A stretch of DNA of 64,000 nucleotides. It comes from Candidatus Nomurabacteria bacterium. Lineage in GTDB: Bacteria; Patescibacteriota; Saccharimonadia; Saccharimonadales; Saccharimonadaceae. The DNA is taken from assembly GCA_020631935.1 (NCBI GenBank), contig JACKGP010000002.1:62001-126000 (forward strand), read 5' to 3'. Under the pieces are notes generated by a model that saw only the letters and a list, made by a program, of their open reading frames with translations, made no database searches and was not told where the DNA came from. Below, piece by piece: positions 42,003-51,037 of this stretch (within the stretch, counting starts at the first letter, position 1; every line of letters starts with the position of its first letter). Position numbers and translations under genes: made by a program.

Positions 42003-42702
42003 TTTCTTTTAGCCCTCCAAATTGTCTATAGCTACCCTGAGCCTGATCACTGGTAATTTTACCGTTCTCGATTGTAACAACTCGCTTTTTTAATTTATTA
42101 ACAATCTCGGCATTATGAGTTGTTAGTATAACGGTAGTTCCATACCGATTAATCTTTTCTAGCAAGCGAACAATCTCCCAGCTGTGCTTTGGGTCAAGGT
42201 TTCCAGTTGGCTCGTCTGCAATCAAAATTTTCGGTTGACGAACTACAGCCCGCGCAATGGCGACTCTTTGGCGCTCGCCACCAGATAGCTCTCTTGGGTA
42301 GCTCTTCTCTTTGCCCTTTAGTCCGACTAGTTCGATAACTTTTGGTACTGTATTACGAATCTCTCTATTGGTCATACCTGCAATCTCGAGTGCAAACGCT
42401 ATATTCTCAAACACAGTTCGTTGTGGTAGCAGTTTAAAGTCTTGGAATACAACACCAATTTTTCTACGTAAAAGTGGTATTTGGCGCCCCTTCAGGGTAT
42501 GGTAATCAATCCCGCCAACAACGATCTTGCCACTAGTTGGTTTTTCCTCACACGTAAGCAGCTTTAATAAAGTTGATTTACCAGCACCGCTAGTGCCAAC
42601 CATTATCACAAATTCTTTTGGTTCAACATGCAAACTAATGCGATTTAACGCTGGCTTGGATCCTTTTCCGTATGCTTTTGTTACCCTATCTAACAGAATC
42701 AT
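41992..42702 (-). CDS. ftsE: Cell-division ATP-binding protein FtsE
   Basis: A 236-residue ABC ATPase: Walker A VGTSGAGKSTLLKLL (about 35-49), Q-loop VFQDFKLLPQRTVFENIAFAL, signature LSGGERQRVAIARAV, Walker B ILIADEPTGNLD and the switch His in LTTHNAEIV. The protein lies in the cytoplasm bound to FtsX. An extended -10 TGCTATAAT (42717-42712) ends nine bases before the ATG, with no SD: a leaderless ftsEX transcript. Confidence 0.95.
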   Translation of the reverse strand: MILLDRVTKAYGKGSKPALNRISLHVEPKEFVIMVGTSGAGKSTLLKLLTCEEKPTSGKIVVGGIDYHTLKGRQIPLLRRKIGVVFQDFKLLPQRTVFENIAFALEIAGMTNREIRNTVPKVIELVGLKGKEKSYPRELSGGERQRVAIARAVVRQPKILIADEPTGNLDPKHSWEIVRLLEKINRYGTTVILTTHNAEIVNKLKKRVVTIENGKITSDQAQGSYRQFGGLKENAS

Positions 42703-42711
42703 CTTTTACTA

Positions 42712-42717
42712 ATTATA
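42712..42717 (-). promoter_or_regulatory. Extended -10 giving a leaderless ftsE mRNA
   Basis: TGCTATAAT on the minus strand ends nine bases before the ATG at 42702. Confidence 0.65.
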
Positions 42718-42727
42718 GCACACGAGA

Positions 42728-43804
42728 TTATAGATCATTTTCTAGGAAGCTAGTCATGAACTCATCTATGTCGCCACCTAAAACTGCTTTGGTATCCTTG
42801 CTTTCATATTTTGTACGAGTATCTTTTACCATTTGATACGGGTGCAGCACGTAATTACGAATTTGGCTTCCCCAGTTAGCACTCTCTCCGGCTGTTAGCT
42901 CAGACAGCTCTTCGGCATGTTGTTCAATTTTCAGTTGAGTTAGTTTTGATAGCATAATCTTCATGGCAGTCTCGCGATTCTGTAGCTGTGATCTTTCATT
43001 TTGAATTGCCACCACTATTCCAGTCGGCAAGTGGGTTATCCTTACCGCAGAATCGGTTGTGTTAACACTCTGGCCACCATGCCCGCCCGAACGATAGACG
43101 TCAATTTTTAAGTCTTTTTCGTCGATTTTAACATCTTCGGGTGAATCAATTTGCGGCAGTACTTCAACTAGCGCAAAAGAAGTCTGACGTAAGTTATCAC
43201 TGTTGAATGGACTAAGTCTGACCAATCTATGAACACCGTGCTCTGAGCGTAACCGCCCATAGGCATAAGCGCCGTCAAACTCGATAACACTAGTCTTTAT
43301 GCCAGCTTCTTCACCGGTCGAACGTTCAATATTTCTCGTAGTCATTCCAGACTTCTCACCCCAGCGTAGGTACATCCGCTCTAGTATCTCGGCCCAGTCT
43401 TGCGCATCAGTTCCGCCCGCGCCCGAGGTTATCCTTAAAATTGCATTATGGTCATCAAACTCACCCTTAAATAATAGGTCTTTCTTTAGTGCCTTAAACC
43501 TAGATTCTTCATCATTAAATTGTGTTTTTATCTCACTCTCAAGTGACTCATCTCCCGTTTCCGCCAACTCTAGATTCTCACGAATATCTGACTCAAGGTC
43601 ATTCCACGGAGTAATTTGCGACTCCAACTTTGCCGCTTGTTTACTGATGTTTTGTGCATTCTCAGAATCATTCCATATGCCTGGACTAGCCAGTTCGTCG
43701 TTTAGCTCATCAAGCTTAGCTTTCTTGTCTTTTAGAGATAGTCGTTTCATGGCTATCTCTACTTCAGCAAGCAGCTGTTCGAGTTGTTTTTTTATGACCT
43801 GCAT
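42728..43804 (-). CDS. prfB: Peptide chain release factor 2
   Basis: RF2 terminates at UAA and UGA. The 358-residue protein has the SPF anticodon-like tripeptide (VRLSPFNSDNLRQTSF) and the GGQ catalytic motif (YRSGGHGGQSVNTTDSAVRITH). The N-terminal coiled-coil domain is in one frame; the UGA-dependent +1 frameshift found in many prfB genes is absent. Presence of RF2 fits UGA as stop in this genome. An extended -10 TGCTATAAT ends eight bases before the ATG, implying a leaderless mRNA. Confidence 0.95.
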   Translation of the reverse strand: MQVIKKQLEQLLAEVEIAMKRLSLKDKKAKLDELNDELASPGIWNDSENAQNISKQAAKLESQITPWNDLESDIRENLELAETGDESLESEIKTQFNDEESRFKALKKDLLFKGEFDDHNAILRITSGAGGTDAQDWAEILERMYLRWGEKSGMTTRNIERSTGEEAGIKTSVIEFDGAYAYGRLRSEHGVHRLVRLSPFNSDNLRQTSFALVEVLPQIDSPEDVKIDEKDLKIDVYRSGGHGGQSVNTTDSAVRITHLPTGIVVAIQNERSQLQNRETAMKIMLSKLTQLKIEQHAEELSELTAGESANWGSQIRNYVLHPYQMVKDTRTKYESKDTKAVLGGDIDEFMTSFLENDL

Positions 43805-43812
43805 TATGCTTT

Positions 43813-43818
43813 ATTATA
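43813..43818 (-). promoter_or_regulatory. Extended -10 giving a leaderless prfB mRNA
   Basis: TGCTATAAT on the minus strand ends eight bases before the ATG at 43804. Confidence 0.65.
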
Positions 43819-45076
43819 GCAGCATCTTTGTGAGCTCAACTTGGGTAGCAGTAACAGAATCTTTATCGAATTCGGAATCAGGCACAGTAAAAGGCAGCCT
43901 GCTGTAGCCACGCAACTCTGCCATATGATAGGCCTTTCTCAGCTCATCAATCTCCCCAATACACTCAAATGGTTTCATAATACTATCAACTCCCAGTAGA
44001 CCTTTGAATATTTTTTGCATACTCGAATCGGCAAATAAATCCTTGCCTTTAAATATCCTTCTTAATTGAGGCTCTGGCATAAATGGCGCAAATAACAGAT
44101 AGGAATTGGCGCACTTTGGACAACTACCGCACCATGACAATAGACGGTTGTCGCTACCCTGCTCATAATTAGCCCTGTTGCAGGAACTAAATTTCGTACC
44201 ATACTTTTGCCATGCATAATCTACGAACATCTCGGCAACTCTTAGTTCGCTATAGCCGCGCAAGGCCGATCCTATCCGAATATCAGCCGAGATGTATCTT
44301 TGCACATACTGGACAAATAGCTGCTCTGCCTTCCATGTTTTCGACCACTGGTGATTAATCGGTAAATCATCAATCCAAGCATGCGCCTCCTCGCCTTCGC
44401 GAGCAATAGAGCTTAGAACAGTATTATTTCCTAGTAAAATCGCCTGAACTAGCGCCAAGCTTTGCACTATATAAGTGACTGGCACGTGCCCGTTTTTGCC
44501 GCCAACCGCAATTGAGCTCTTAATGCCCTCTATATCGATCTGTCTTTTGGATACGAAAAGTTCACCATTGATGTCATCGAGTACTGATGGGTAGTAATCA
44601 CTGCTCGAAATATAGTAAGAATCAAAATCTTTATTTTTTTCTTCTAGAATTGCCGCCGTCAGGAGAGAGTCTTTCCCGCCACTAGCCAAAACCAATACGC
44701 CGCGGCCATCATACTTCAAAGCACCCCGCTCTTCACTGTCCGTTGCTGAAAAATGCGCCAAGTCGCTACGAGTAAGGTTGTTCTCATAAGCAAATTGACT
44801 CAATCCTTCTTGGTAGACGTAGTTCAAAAATTCTGCCTGCCAACTATCGATTCCACCCTCCCTAAAGACTACTTCGCGAGTTGGAAATAACTTATAGTAC
44901 GACGTGCCGATCAGTATAAAGGACAAAAATAGTGCTCTATCCAGTAAGTCTTTATCGTAGTCATGTCTTGGATTACGGAAACTAACTCGCTCTTCGTAAG
45001 CCCTTGAATAATCTCGATAACGAAAAAATGCCTCTTTGCCATCGAATTCATATGATTCAAAATAGAATACACTCAC
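43814..45076 (-). CDS. murL: MurL-like UDP-MurNAc-L-Ala-L-Glu epimerase
   Basis: A 420-residue cytoplasmic protein. It has a PP-loop-like segment VLVLASGGKDSLLTAAIL (about 126-143), LGNNTVLSSIAREGEE, INHQWSKTWKAEQLF and a C-terminal cysteine block FSSCNRANYEQGSDNRLLSWCGSCPKCANSYLLFAPF, the pattern I associate with MurL, which converts the terminal L-Glu of UDP-MurNAc-L-Ala-L-Glu to D-Glu. The start overlaps the murD stop by four bases, the arrangement expected if this MurD adds L-Glu and MurL then epimerises it, replacing a free glutamate racemase. The assignment is strong by context; activity is inferred. Confidence 0.82.
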   Translation of the reverse strand: MSVFYFESYEFDGKEAFFRYRDYSRAYEERVSFRNPRHDYDKDLLDRALFLSFILIGTSYYKLFPTREVVFREGGIDSWQAEFLNYVYQEGLSQFAYENNLTRSDLAHFSATDSEERGALKYDGRGVLVLASGGKDSLLTAAILEEKNKDFDSYYISSSDYYPSVLDDINGELFVSKRQIDIEGIKSSIAVGGKNGHVPVTYIVQSLALVQAILLGNNTVLSSIAREGEEAHAWIDDLPINHQWSKTWKAEQLFVQYVQRYISADIRIGSALRGYSELRVAEMFVDYAWQKYGTKFSSCNRANYEQGSDNRLLSWCGSCPKCANSYLLFAPFMPEPQLRRIFKGKDLFADSSMQKIFKGLLGVDSIMKPFECIGEIDELRKAYHMAELRGYSRLPFTVPDSEFDKDSVTATQVELTKMLL

Positions 45077-46350
45077 AAGCTATTCACGATCTCCTGGAAA
45101 ATATCTCCGCGTTCATAAAAGTTCTTAAACATATCAAAGCTTGCGCAACCTGGACTCAGCAACACCACGCCCTTACCGCCAGCCATCTCCGTAGCTTTAT
45201 TGATAATCGCTCTAAAATCTCTAGTAACTGCCATTGTGTAGTTTTTAAATCCACCGTTGTCACAGGCCTTACTTATACGAGGTGCGCAATCACCAATCAG
45301 CAACGCCCTTATCGATGTATGTTCATTTAAAGCATCCACCAAGTGTCCAAAATCGGCACCCTTGTCATAACCACCAAGTATCACAACTGTCGGCACGTTA
45401 AAAGATCGAATCGCTGCAGTTGCCGCTGCAGGCGCCGATGAGAAGCTATCGTCGTAATAGGTTACGCCCTTAACTTCACGCACCTTTTCTATATGATGAG
45501 GCAGCCCAGCAAAAGACTTTAGAGCCGACTTTATAGCAGCTACATCGTTTACGTAGCGCCAAACTGCAGTAATGGCTGCGCAGATATTTTCTAGATTGTG
45601 CGCACCAGGCAGAGCCACTTCGTCAACTGGGCATATTTTTACATCACCGTACCACACACAACCGTCGTAAATATGAGCTGTAGATTCTGTGCCGTAACGT
45701 ACTTTTTTGCCAGGAGATGCGCTAGCCACCCTGGCACTTGCAGGGTTACTAGGATGGTAAACTACCACATCTTCTAGTTTCTGGTATTTCGCAATGTTCC
45801 CTTTCGCACGCAAATAATCTTCGTAATCATTATGTACATCTAGATGATCAGGTTCTATTAGTAGCACTACAGCTGTTTCGGGACTATTGGTCAATTCCCA
45901 AAGCTGAAAACTCGACAACTCATAAACGACAAAATCTGTCGGTTTTATTCTCGATAATTCACCAAGTGACGGTGTGCCGATATTTCCCAGCAGATGAACG
46001 GTTTTGCCAGCTGCGCGTAATATTTCGGTGATTACCGAACAAGTAGTTCCCTTTCCCTTAGTACCAGTAACGCCAATAATCGGTGCTGGGCACTTTTCAA
46101 AGAACTCGGCAGTTGCCGACCAGAGCCTATCGCCATAAGGCAGACGATCTGGGTTGATACTCGGCGAACGGACCACTAAATCATAATCACCAAGTCTCGA
46201 GAAAGCATCTTTTCCCAGTATTGCCTTAGCTCCATCAGGAGTCTCAATGCTATCAACTTCATCGGCTATCGTCACTTCGTGACCAAGCGATTTCCAATAT
46301 TTAAGACTCTCTTTACCTTCTAGGCCATAGCCTGCAACAACAACTTTCAT
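45073..46350 (-). CDS. murD: UDP-MurNAc-L-Ala--glutamate ligase (MurD, probably L-Glu-specific)
   Basis: A 425-residue Mur ligase. N-terminal Rossmann KVVVAGYGLEGKESLKYWKSLG, ATP loop VTGTKGKGTTCSVITEILRAAG, the ELSSFQLWEL segment, EPDHLDVHNDYEDYLRAKGNI and YDDSFSSAPAAATAAIRSF are typical of MurD. The pairing with murL suggests the MurD2 type that accepts L-Glu rather than D-Glu. A TAATAT (46362-46357) ending six bases before the ATG overlaps the stop of the upstream peptidase gene and may be an internal promoter. Confidence 0.92.
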   Translation of the reverse strand: MKVVVAGYGLEGKESLKYWKSLGHEVTIADEVDSIETPDGAKAILGKDAFSRLGDYDLVVRSPSINPDRLPYGDRLWSATAEFFEKCPAPIIGVTGTKGKGTTCSVITEILRAAGKTVHLLGNIGTPSLGELSRIKPTDFVVYELSSFQLWELTNSPETAVVLLIEPDHLDVHNDYEDYLRAKGNIAKYQKLEDVVVYHPSNPASARVASASPGKKVRYGTESTAHIYDGCVWYGDVKICPVDEVALPGAHNLENICAAITAVWRYVNDVAAIKSALKSFAGLPHHIEKVREVKGVTYYDDSFSSAPAAATAAIRSFNVPTVVILGGYDKGADFGHLVDALNEHTSIRALLIGDCAPRISKACDNGGFKNYTMAVTRDFRAIINKATEMAGGKGVVLLSPGCASFDMFKNFYERGDIFQEIVNSL

Positions 46351-46359
46351 ACTACTATA

Positions 46360-47646
46360 TTACTCGCCTACAAACAGTGTGTCGAACTTATCAGCCAGAC
46401 TAACTATCTCTTCGCGATCTTCACTCGATACGCCAGCCAGCACCCAAGTATTATGCGCGATGAAGCTTTCTGCCGTAGTTTGCATTAATTCACGAGTAAT
46501 TCTATTGATATCGCGAGGGGCGGAATTGTAATCGCGCACTACACCATCTTCAAAGTATCGGCCAGTGTAGTAGTTTGCGATTTGACCTGTCGACTGGGCA
46601 CCCATTTGATGCCTGCCTAGCGCATAGCTTTTTGCAGCGTCTAGCTCTTCTTCGGTAATCTTGCCATCACAAACAGCTCGGACTTCGCGCACCATAATGT
46701 CAAACAACCTACCTGCGGTGTCGTGATTTACCTGACCACCGAAATCCCAACTACTATTATGCACATTACTGCTAGTATCCGAGAAAATGCCATAAGCTAG
46801 ACCCCTTGAGCGTGCCGCACCATAAATACGACTATGCATAGTCCCTGTCAATATATGATTCAGCGCGTCCATAGCATCCGATTCTTCGTCACTAAGTTCA
46901 CGTGGCACCATAACACTCAGACCGAAAGTGACATTACTTGCCTCTTTACGGCGAATAATTGTCGGATTGCCGCTAGAAAGTTCATCACGTGGCAAGCTAA
47001 AGCGTTCGCCACGCTCTAAATCCCAGCTCTCTAGGTTTTTTATTATCTTCGTTTTTCGCCCAGACATCTGTCCAGCAATAACGAAACGCATATTTTCGGT
47101 AGTATGTGTCGTGTGATGGTGCTCTTTGATGTCGGCAAGCTTAACGTTATTTATAGTTTGTAAACGCTGCCAATAACTATACACATCTTCGCCCAAAAGC
47201 TGCTGAATCTTTGGCCATAGCACACGATTGTGATTGTTTAGATAGCCAGTAAGCTCACTACGAACATTTCCCTTCTCGGCTTCAAGCTCCTTATTATTAA
47301 ACAATGGGGTCGTGATAGCTAGACGCTTCAAATCTAGAATCCTTTCCCACTCAAAGTCTGCGCAATCAGCTACATAGACCATTGATATATCGCTAGTGTA
47401 AGCGTTATGGTACGCGCCGTTTTTAGTAAAGTCAGCCTCATAGGCAAATTCTGTCTTGTATTCTGAATTTGCGCCAAACGCCATATGCTCCATAATGTGC
47501 GCTGTCTCGTAAATATCTTTATTTTTCACATAACGATTACCAGCTCGAAACTGAAAATGAAAACTCATTACACTGGCGCCAGGCACGTCTATAAGTAGAC
47601 CCCGAGCACCATTTCTCAGCTTAATCTCTTCGACTGTATGATTCAC
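46360..47646 (-). CDS. M16-family zinc peptidase
   Basis: A 428-residue pitrilysin-like protein. The inverted zinc motif HxxEH is His50-Ile-Met-Glu53-His54 (YETAHIMEHMAFGANSEY), and the third ligand is a Glu in KGNVRSELTGY about 75 residues later, so it is probably catalytic. A second, inactive M16 domain follows. There is no signal peptide, so it appears cytoplasmic. M16 peptidases often work as pairs, but no partner gene is adjacent. It lies between murD and secA, 9 and 30 bases from them. Confidence 0.87.
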   Translation of the reverse strand: MNHTVEEIKLRNGARGLLIDVPGASVMSFHFQFRAGNRYVKNKDIYETAHIMEHMAFGANSEYKTEFAYEADFTKNGAYHNAYTSDISMVYVADCADFEWERILDLKRLAITTPLFNNKELEAEKGNVRSELTGYLNNHNRVLWPKIQQLLGEDVYSYWQRLQTINNVKLADIKEHHHTTHTTENMRFVIAGQMSGRKTKIIKNLESWDLERGERFSLPRDELSSGNPTIIRRKEASNVTFGLSVMVPRELSDEESDAMDALNHILTGTMHSRIYGAARSRGLAYGIFSDTSSNVHNSSWDFGGQVNHDTAGRLFDIMVREVRAVCDGKITEEELDAAKSYALGRHQMGAQSTGQIANYYTGRYFEDGVVRDYNSAPRDINRITRELMQTTAESFIAHNTWVLAGVSSEDREEIVSLADKFDTLFVGE

Positions 47647-47676
47647 GCGTAAACCAACCTATCTCCCACCGCGTGC

Positions 47677-50304
47677 CTATTTACGACCTTTTTTACGATT
47701 TTGTCTTGAAGCTTTTTTCTTTTTACGCGCTTGGTTTTTTAATTTATTTGCCTCTGACTGCGAGGCTTTTTTTATCTTAAAATCATCATCCCGATTAGTC
47801 TCTCCAGAACCTAGCTCATTCACGCCATGCTCCACTGAACGCTCGGCCAGTTTTGTCAGTTCGGTTTCGTGATCATCATCAGTATTTTGCGCCGTAATAT
47901 CCGTCTTTCTGACGTTTAGAATAGTCTTTAATACCCCCTCTCGAAGTGTAAGCTGCAGACTATCGAAAAGCTTTTGAGACTCTTGGCGGTACTCAACCAA
48001 TGGATCACGCTGACCAACACTTCGCCAATGGATACCATCTCTAAGGTGCTGCATATTTTCTAAGTGCTGCATCCAAAGAGTATCCAGGACTTGAATGTAA
48101 ACCTCTCGCTCAACATTGCGCATAACCTCTGTAGTCAACTCTTCTTCTTTATCCGCATATAATTGATCAGCAGACTTCTTAGCCAGTTCGTAGCGCTTCT
48201 TATCCTTCTTCTCGCCGCCTATTTTGTCGAGCTCGTCGTCGTCTATTGCGAAAATATTTTGAAATTCTTCTTTAAATTTTGGATTGTTTTTACTTGGTAA
48301 AGGTGTAAGTTCGCGAACCTTTAGATCAATTAGCCTTTCTATTTCCGGCTTAATATCATCACCAAGCAAAATTTTACGACGCATTTTATAGACAACCTTA
48401 CGATGCCTATTTATAACGTTGTCGTACTGAACAACTTGTTTACGCGTATCGTAGTTATAGCCCTCGATTCGTTTTTGAGCTGCCTCAAGAGTTTTTGATA
48501 CCGCACTGTTCTGAATTGGCGTATCTTCATCCACGCCAAGCCTGTCCATAAGCTTTGCAATTCGCTCACCCTGGAATATGCGCATCAAATCGTCTTCCGT
48601 AGATACATAAAACTGAGTTTCGCCAGGGTCACCTTGACGTCCGCCACGACCACGCAACTGATTATCAATTCGCCTAGACTCGTGTCGCTCAGAGCCAATC
48701 ACAACTAAGCCGCCCAGTTCTTTTACGCCTTTGCCGAGCTTAATGTCGGTACCACGACCAGCTATATTCGTAGCTAATGTGACTGCACCTTTTTCTCCAG
48801 CTTTTTCAACAATAGCAGCTTCGCGCTCATTATTCTTTGCATTTAGTAGCTCGTATTTGATACCTTCTTTATCGAGCCATTCAGCAATCAATTCATTCTT
48901 AACAATAGACCCAGATCCAACAAGAACAGGTTGTCCCTTTTTGTGATGTTCACGAATCTTGTCGGCTACGGCCTTCAGCTTGGCCTTTTCTGTCTTAAAT
49001 ATAAGATCTTCCTTGTCTATTCTTGCGATTGATCTATTTGGTGGAATCTGAATAACATCAAGGCTATAGATTTGCTGGAATTCTTCGGCTTCAGTAAATG
49101 CTGTACCTGTCATGCCGCTGAGCTTTTCATACAAACGGAAGTAGTTCTGGAAAGAAACAGTGGCCAGTGTCATACTCTCTTGTAGTACTGGAACACCTTC
49201 CTTTGCCTCAATAGCCTGGTGCAGGCCTTCGTTGTAACGCCTACCCTGCATCAAACGACCGGTGTGCTCGTCGACAATAATCACCTCGCCGTCACGGGTT
49301 ACGACATAGTCTTTATCACGACGGAAAACGACTTGGGCTTTCAGAGCTTGATCCATATGATATACAGTTCGGATATTATCAGGGTTGAATAAATTTTTTA
49401 CTCCGAGCATTTTCTGAACCTTCTCGACACCCTCGTCACTCAAGGCCACGCTTCGTCTTTTCTCGTCGTGTATGTAGTCTTCTGGCACAAGCTTGGCTGC
49501 AATCCTAGCAAATTGATGGTAGCTATCTGGATTATCAGCGGCTGGCGCAGATATAATCAAAGGCGTTCTAGCTTCATCAATAAGAATTGAGTCAACTTCG
49601 TCAACAATTGCAAAATGGAGGTCTCTCTGACGAATCAACGATTCCTCATCGACCATGTTGTCACGCAGGTAATCAAAACCGAACTCGTTGTTTGTACCAT
49701 AAGTTATATCAGCGGCATACGCTTCTTTTCTGGTGCATGGACGAAGTTTTCGCATACGCGGATCATCGTGATTTGGATTGTCGTACTCTTTATCATACAG
49801 ATAGCTTGCTTCATTGATAATACAGCCCGTACTCATACCAAGAAAATCAAACATCTCGCCGTTCCATCCAGCGTCTCGTTGCGCCAGGTAGTCGTTTACG
49901 GTAACGACATGAACACCCTTTTCAGTCAATGCATTGAGATAGCTCGGTAAAGTCGCCACGAGAGTCTTTCCTTCACCAGTCTTCATCTCGGCAACATTGC
50001 CCTCATGGAGTACCATACCACCGATCAGCTGCACATCAAATGGTCGCATACCGAGCGTACGCCGAGCAGCCTCGCGAGCAACAGCAAAGGCATCTGGCAA
50101 TAAACTATCTAGCTTGGTACCTTTTTTCTTCAGACGCCTCTTTAGCTCTTCAGTCTGCTTCTTCAGCTGGCTATCGCTCATCTTTTGGTAGCTAGATTCA
50201 AGTTCGTTTATGGCAGCAACTCGCTTCTGCAATCTGCGCAAAATCTTTCGTTGCGGATCACCAAAAACCTTCGTTAACAACTTGTCCCGGGTATTCTCAG
50301 GCAT
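47677..50304 (-). CDS. secA: Preprotein translocase ATPase SecA
   Basis: The motor of Sec export, 875 residues. Nucleotide sites: Walker A EMKTGEGKTLVATLP (about 102-116), DEVDSILIDEARTPLIIS (DEAD), TVNDYLAQRDAGWN, TNIAGRGTDIKLG and GSERHESRRIDNQLRGRGGRQGDPG. The C-terminal zinc-binding tail is missing; instead there is a Lys/Arg/Gln-rich end (KKKKASRQNRKKGRK). SD GAGGGG five bases before the ATG; a TATAAT at 50350-50345 predicts a leader of about 35 bases. Confidence 0.96.
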   Translation of the reverse strand: MPENTRDKLLTKVFGDPQRKILRRLQKRVAAINELESSYQKMSDSQLKKQTEELKRRLKKKGTKLDSLLPDAFAVAREAARRTLGMRPFDVQLIGGMVLHEGNVAEMKTGEGKTLVATLPSYLNALTEKGVHVVTVNDYLAQRDAGWNGEMFDFLGMSTGCIINEASYLYDKEYDNPNHDDPRMRKLRPCTRKEAYAADITYGTNNEFGFDYLRDNMVDEESLIRQRDLHFAIVDEVDSILIDEARTPLIISAPAADNPDSYHQFARIAAKLVPEDYIHDEKRRSVALSDEGVEKVQKMLGVKNLFNPDNIRTVYHMDQALKAQVVFRRDKDYVVTRDGEVIIVDEHTGRLMQGRRYNEGLHQAIEAKEGVPVLQESMTLATVSFQNYFRLYEKLSGMTGTAFTEAEEFQQIYSLDVIQIPPNRSIARIDKEDLIFKTEKAKLKAVADKIREHHKKGQPVLVGSGSIVKNELIAEWLDKEGIKYELLNAKNNEREAAIVEKAGEKGAVTLATNIAGRGTDIKLGKGVKELGGLVVIGSERHESRRIDNQLRGRGGRQGDPGETQFYVSTEDDLMRIFQGERIAKLMDRLGVDEDTPIQNSAVSKTLEAAQKRIEGYNYDTRKQVVQYDNVINRHRKVVYKMRRKILLGDDIKPEIERLIDLKVRELTPLPSKNNPKFKEEFQNIFAIDDDELDKIGGEKKDKKRYELAKKSADQLYADKEEELTTEVMRNVEREVYIQVLDTLWMQHLENMQHLRDGIHWRSVGQRDPLVEYRQESQKLFDSLQLTLREGVLKTILNVRKTDITAQNTDDDHETELTKLAERSVEHGVNELGSGETNRDDDFKIKKASQSEANKLKNQARKKKKASRQNRKKGRK

Positions 50305-50403
50305 ATATCCCCTCTTTTAGTCATCAGTAATAACAATATTTTTTATTATACGCTGTTTTAGGCCAACATAAAAGGGTTTTGACTCCCTGAGCGAGAGGCT
50401 GCG

Positions 50404-50988
50404 TCAGTAGGTATCATAGGAAGGCGACATCGTATAGTACTGTTGTGCATTTGCGCGAACTTTACCACACTGCATACCATTACCGCTATCCATATCTATA
50501 TCTAACTGATTAAATAAAGTGGCTGGAATTTGATTCTTGCCAGAATTATCGCTGTATTGCTTAAAAAGTATATTCACGCCTGTATTGAAGGCGCTGTCAC
50601 AACTCCCCTGGTAGGTATCCATGTCGTTGTCGTACCACATAGGGCCACCGAACTGACTGAAGTCGGACGACCTCAAGTAATTAGATAGCGGGTTTTCATC
50701 TTTGCATTTGTCGATGATATCACCTATTAGCGGGTTATTTATGCCCTAACCTATACAAGATTGATAGTAGTTATCCTGCCTATATCCATCGTCGGCAATG
50801 GCCTTCATCTTAAAGGCTCGCTCTACCGCAGCTATAGACCGCCTCAAGGCCACGTATTTAGCACGATCCTGAATTCCGTTATATGACAATAGCGCTATAG
50901 AGGATAGAATCACAATAACCACCACAACCACCAGTAGCTCAACTATCGTATACCCCCTAAGATGCTTTTTTCTCAGCGTACTCTTCAT
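50404..50988 (-). pseudogene. Type IV pilin-like gene interrupted by one in-frame TAG
   Basis: Reading from ATG 50988: a short leader KSTLRKKHLRG, then YTIVELLVVVVVIVILSSIALLSYNGIQDRA, the class III signal and hydrophobic helix of type IV pilins and pseudopilins, then an alpha-helical body to SCIG, where TAG occurs at 50748-50746. The same frame continues without shift for about 114 more codons (GINNPLIGDIIDKCKDENPL, and on to MSPSYDTY) before the true stop at 50404. The downstream part has Cys, Asp/Asn and Tyr content expected for a pilin globular domain. It may be a nonsense pseudogene, a sequencing error or a readthrough gene. No pilus assembly gene is adjacent. The frame also opens at 51021 without SD. 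Confidence 0.7.
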
Positions 50989-51037
50989 TATTAATAATGT
51001 TAGAGCATATATACTACGCAAGCATAATAGCTATGTC

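Noticed and set aside
42728..43804. Programmed +1 frameshift in prfB
   Set aside because: The N-terminal region is continuous in one frame with no early TGA.
50404..51021. Two separate small pilin-related genes
   Set aside because: The second part has no start signal of its own and continues the same frame; one TAG separates them, so one interrupted gene is simpler.
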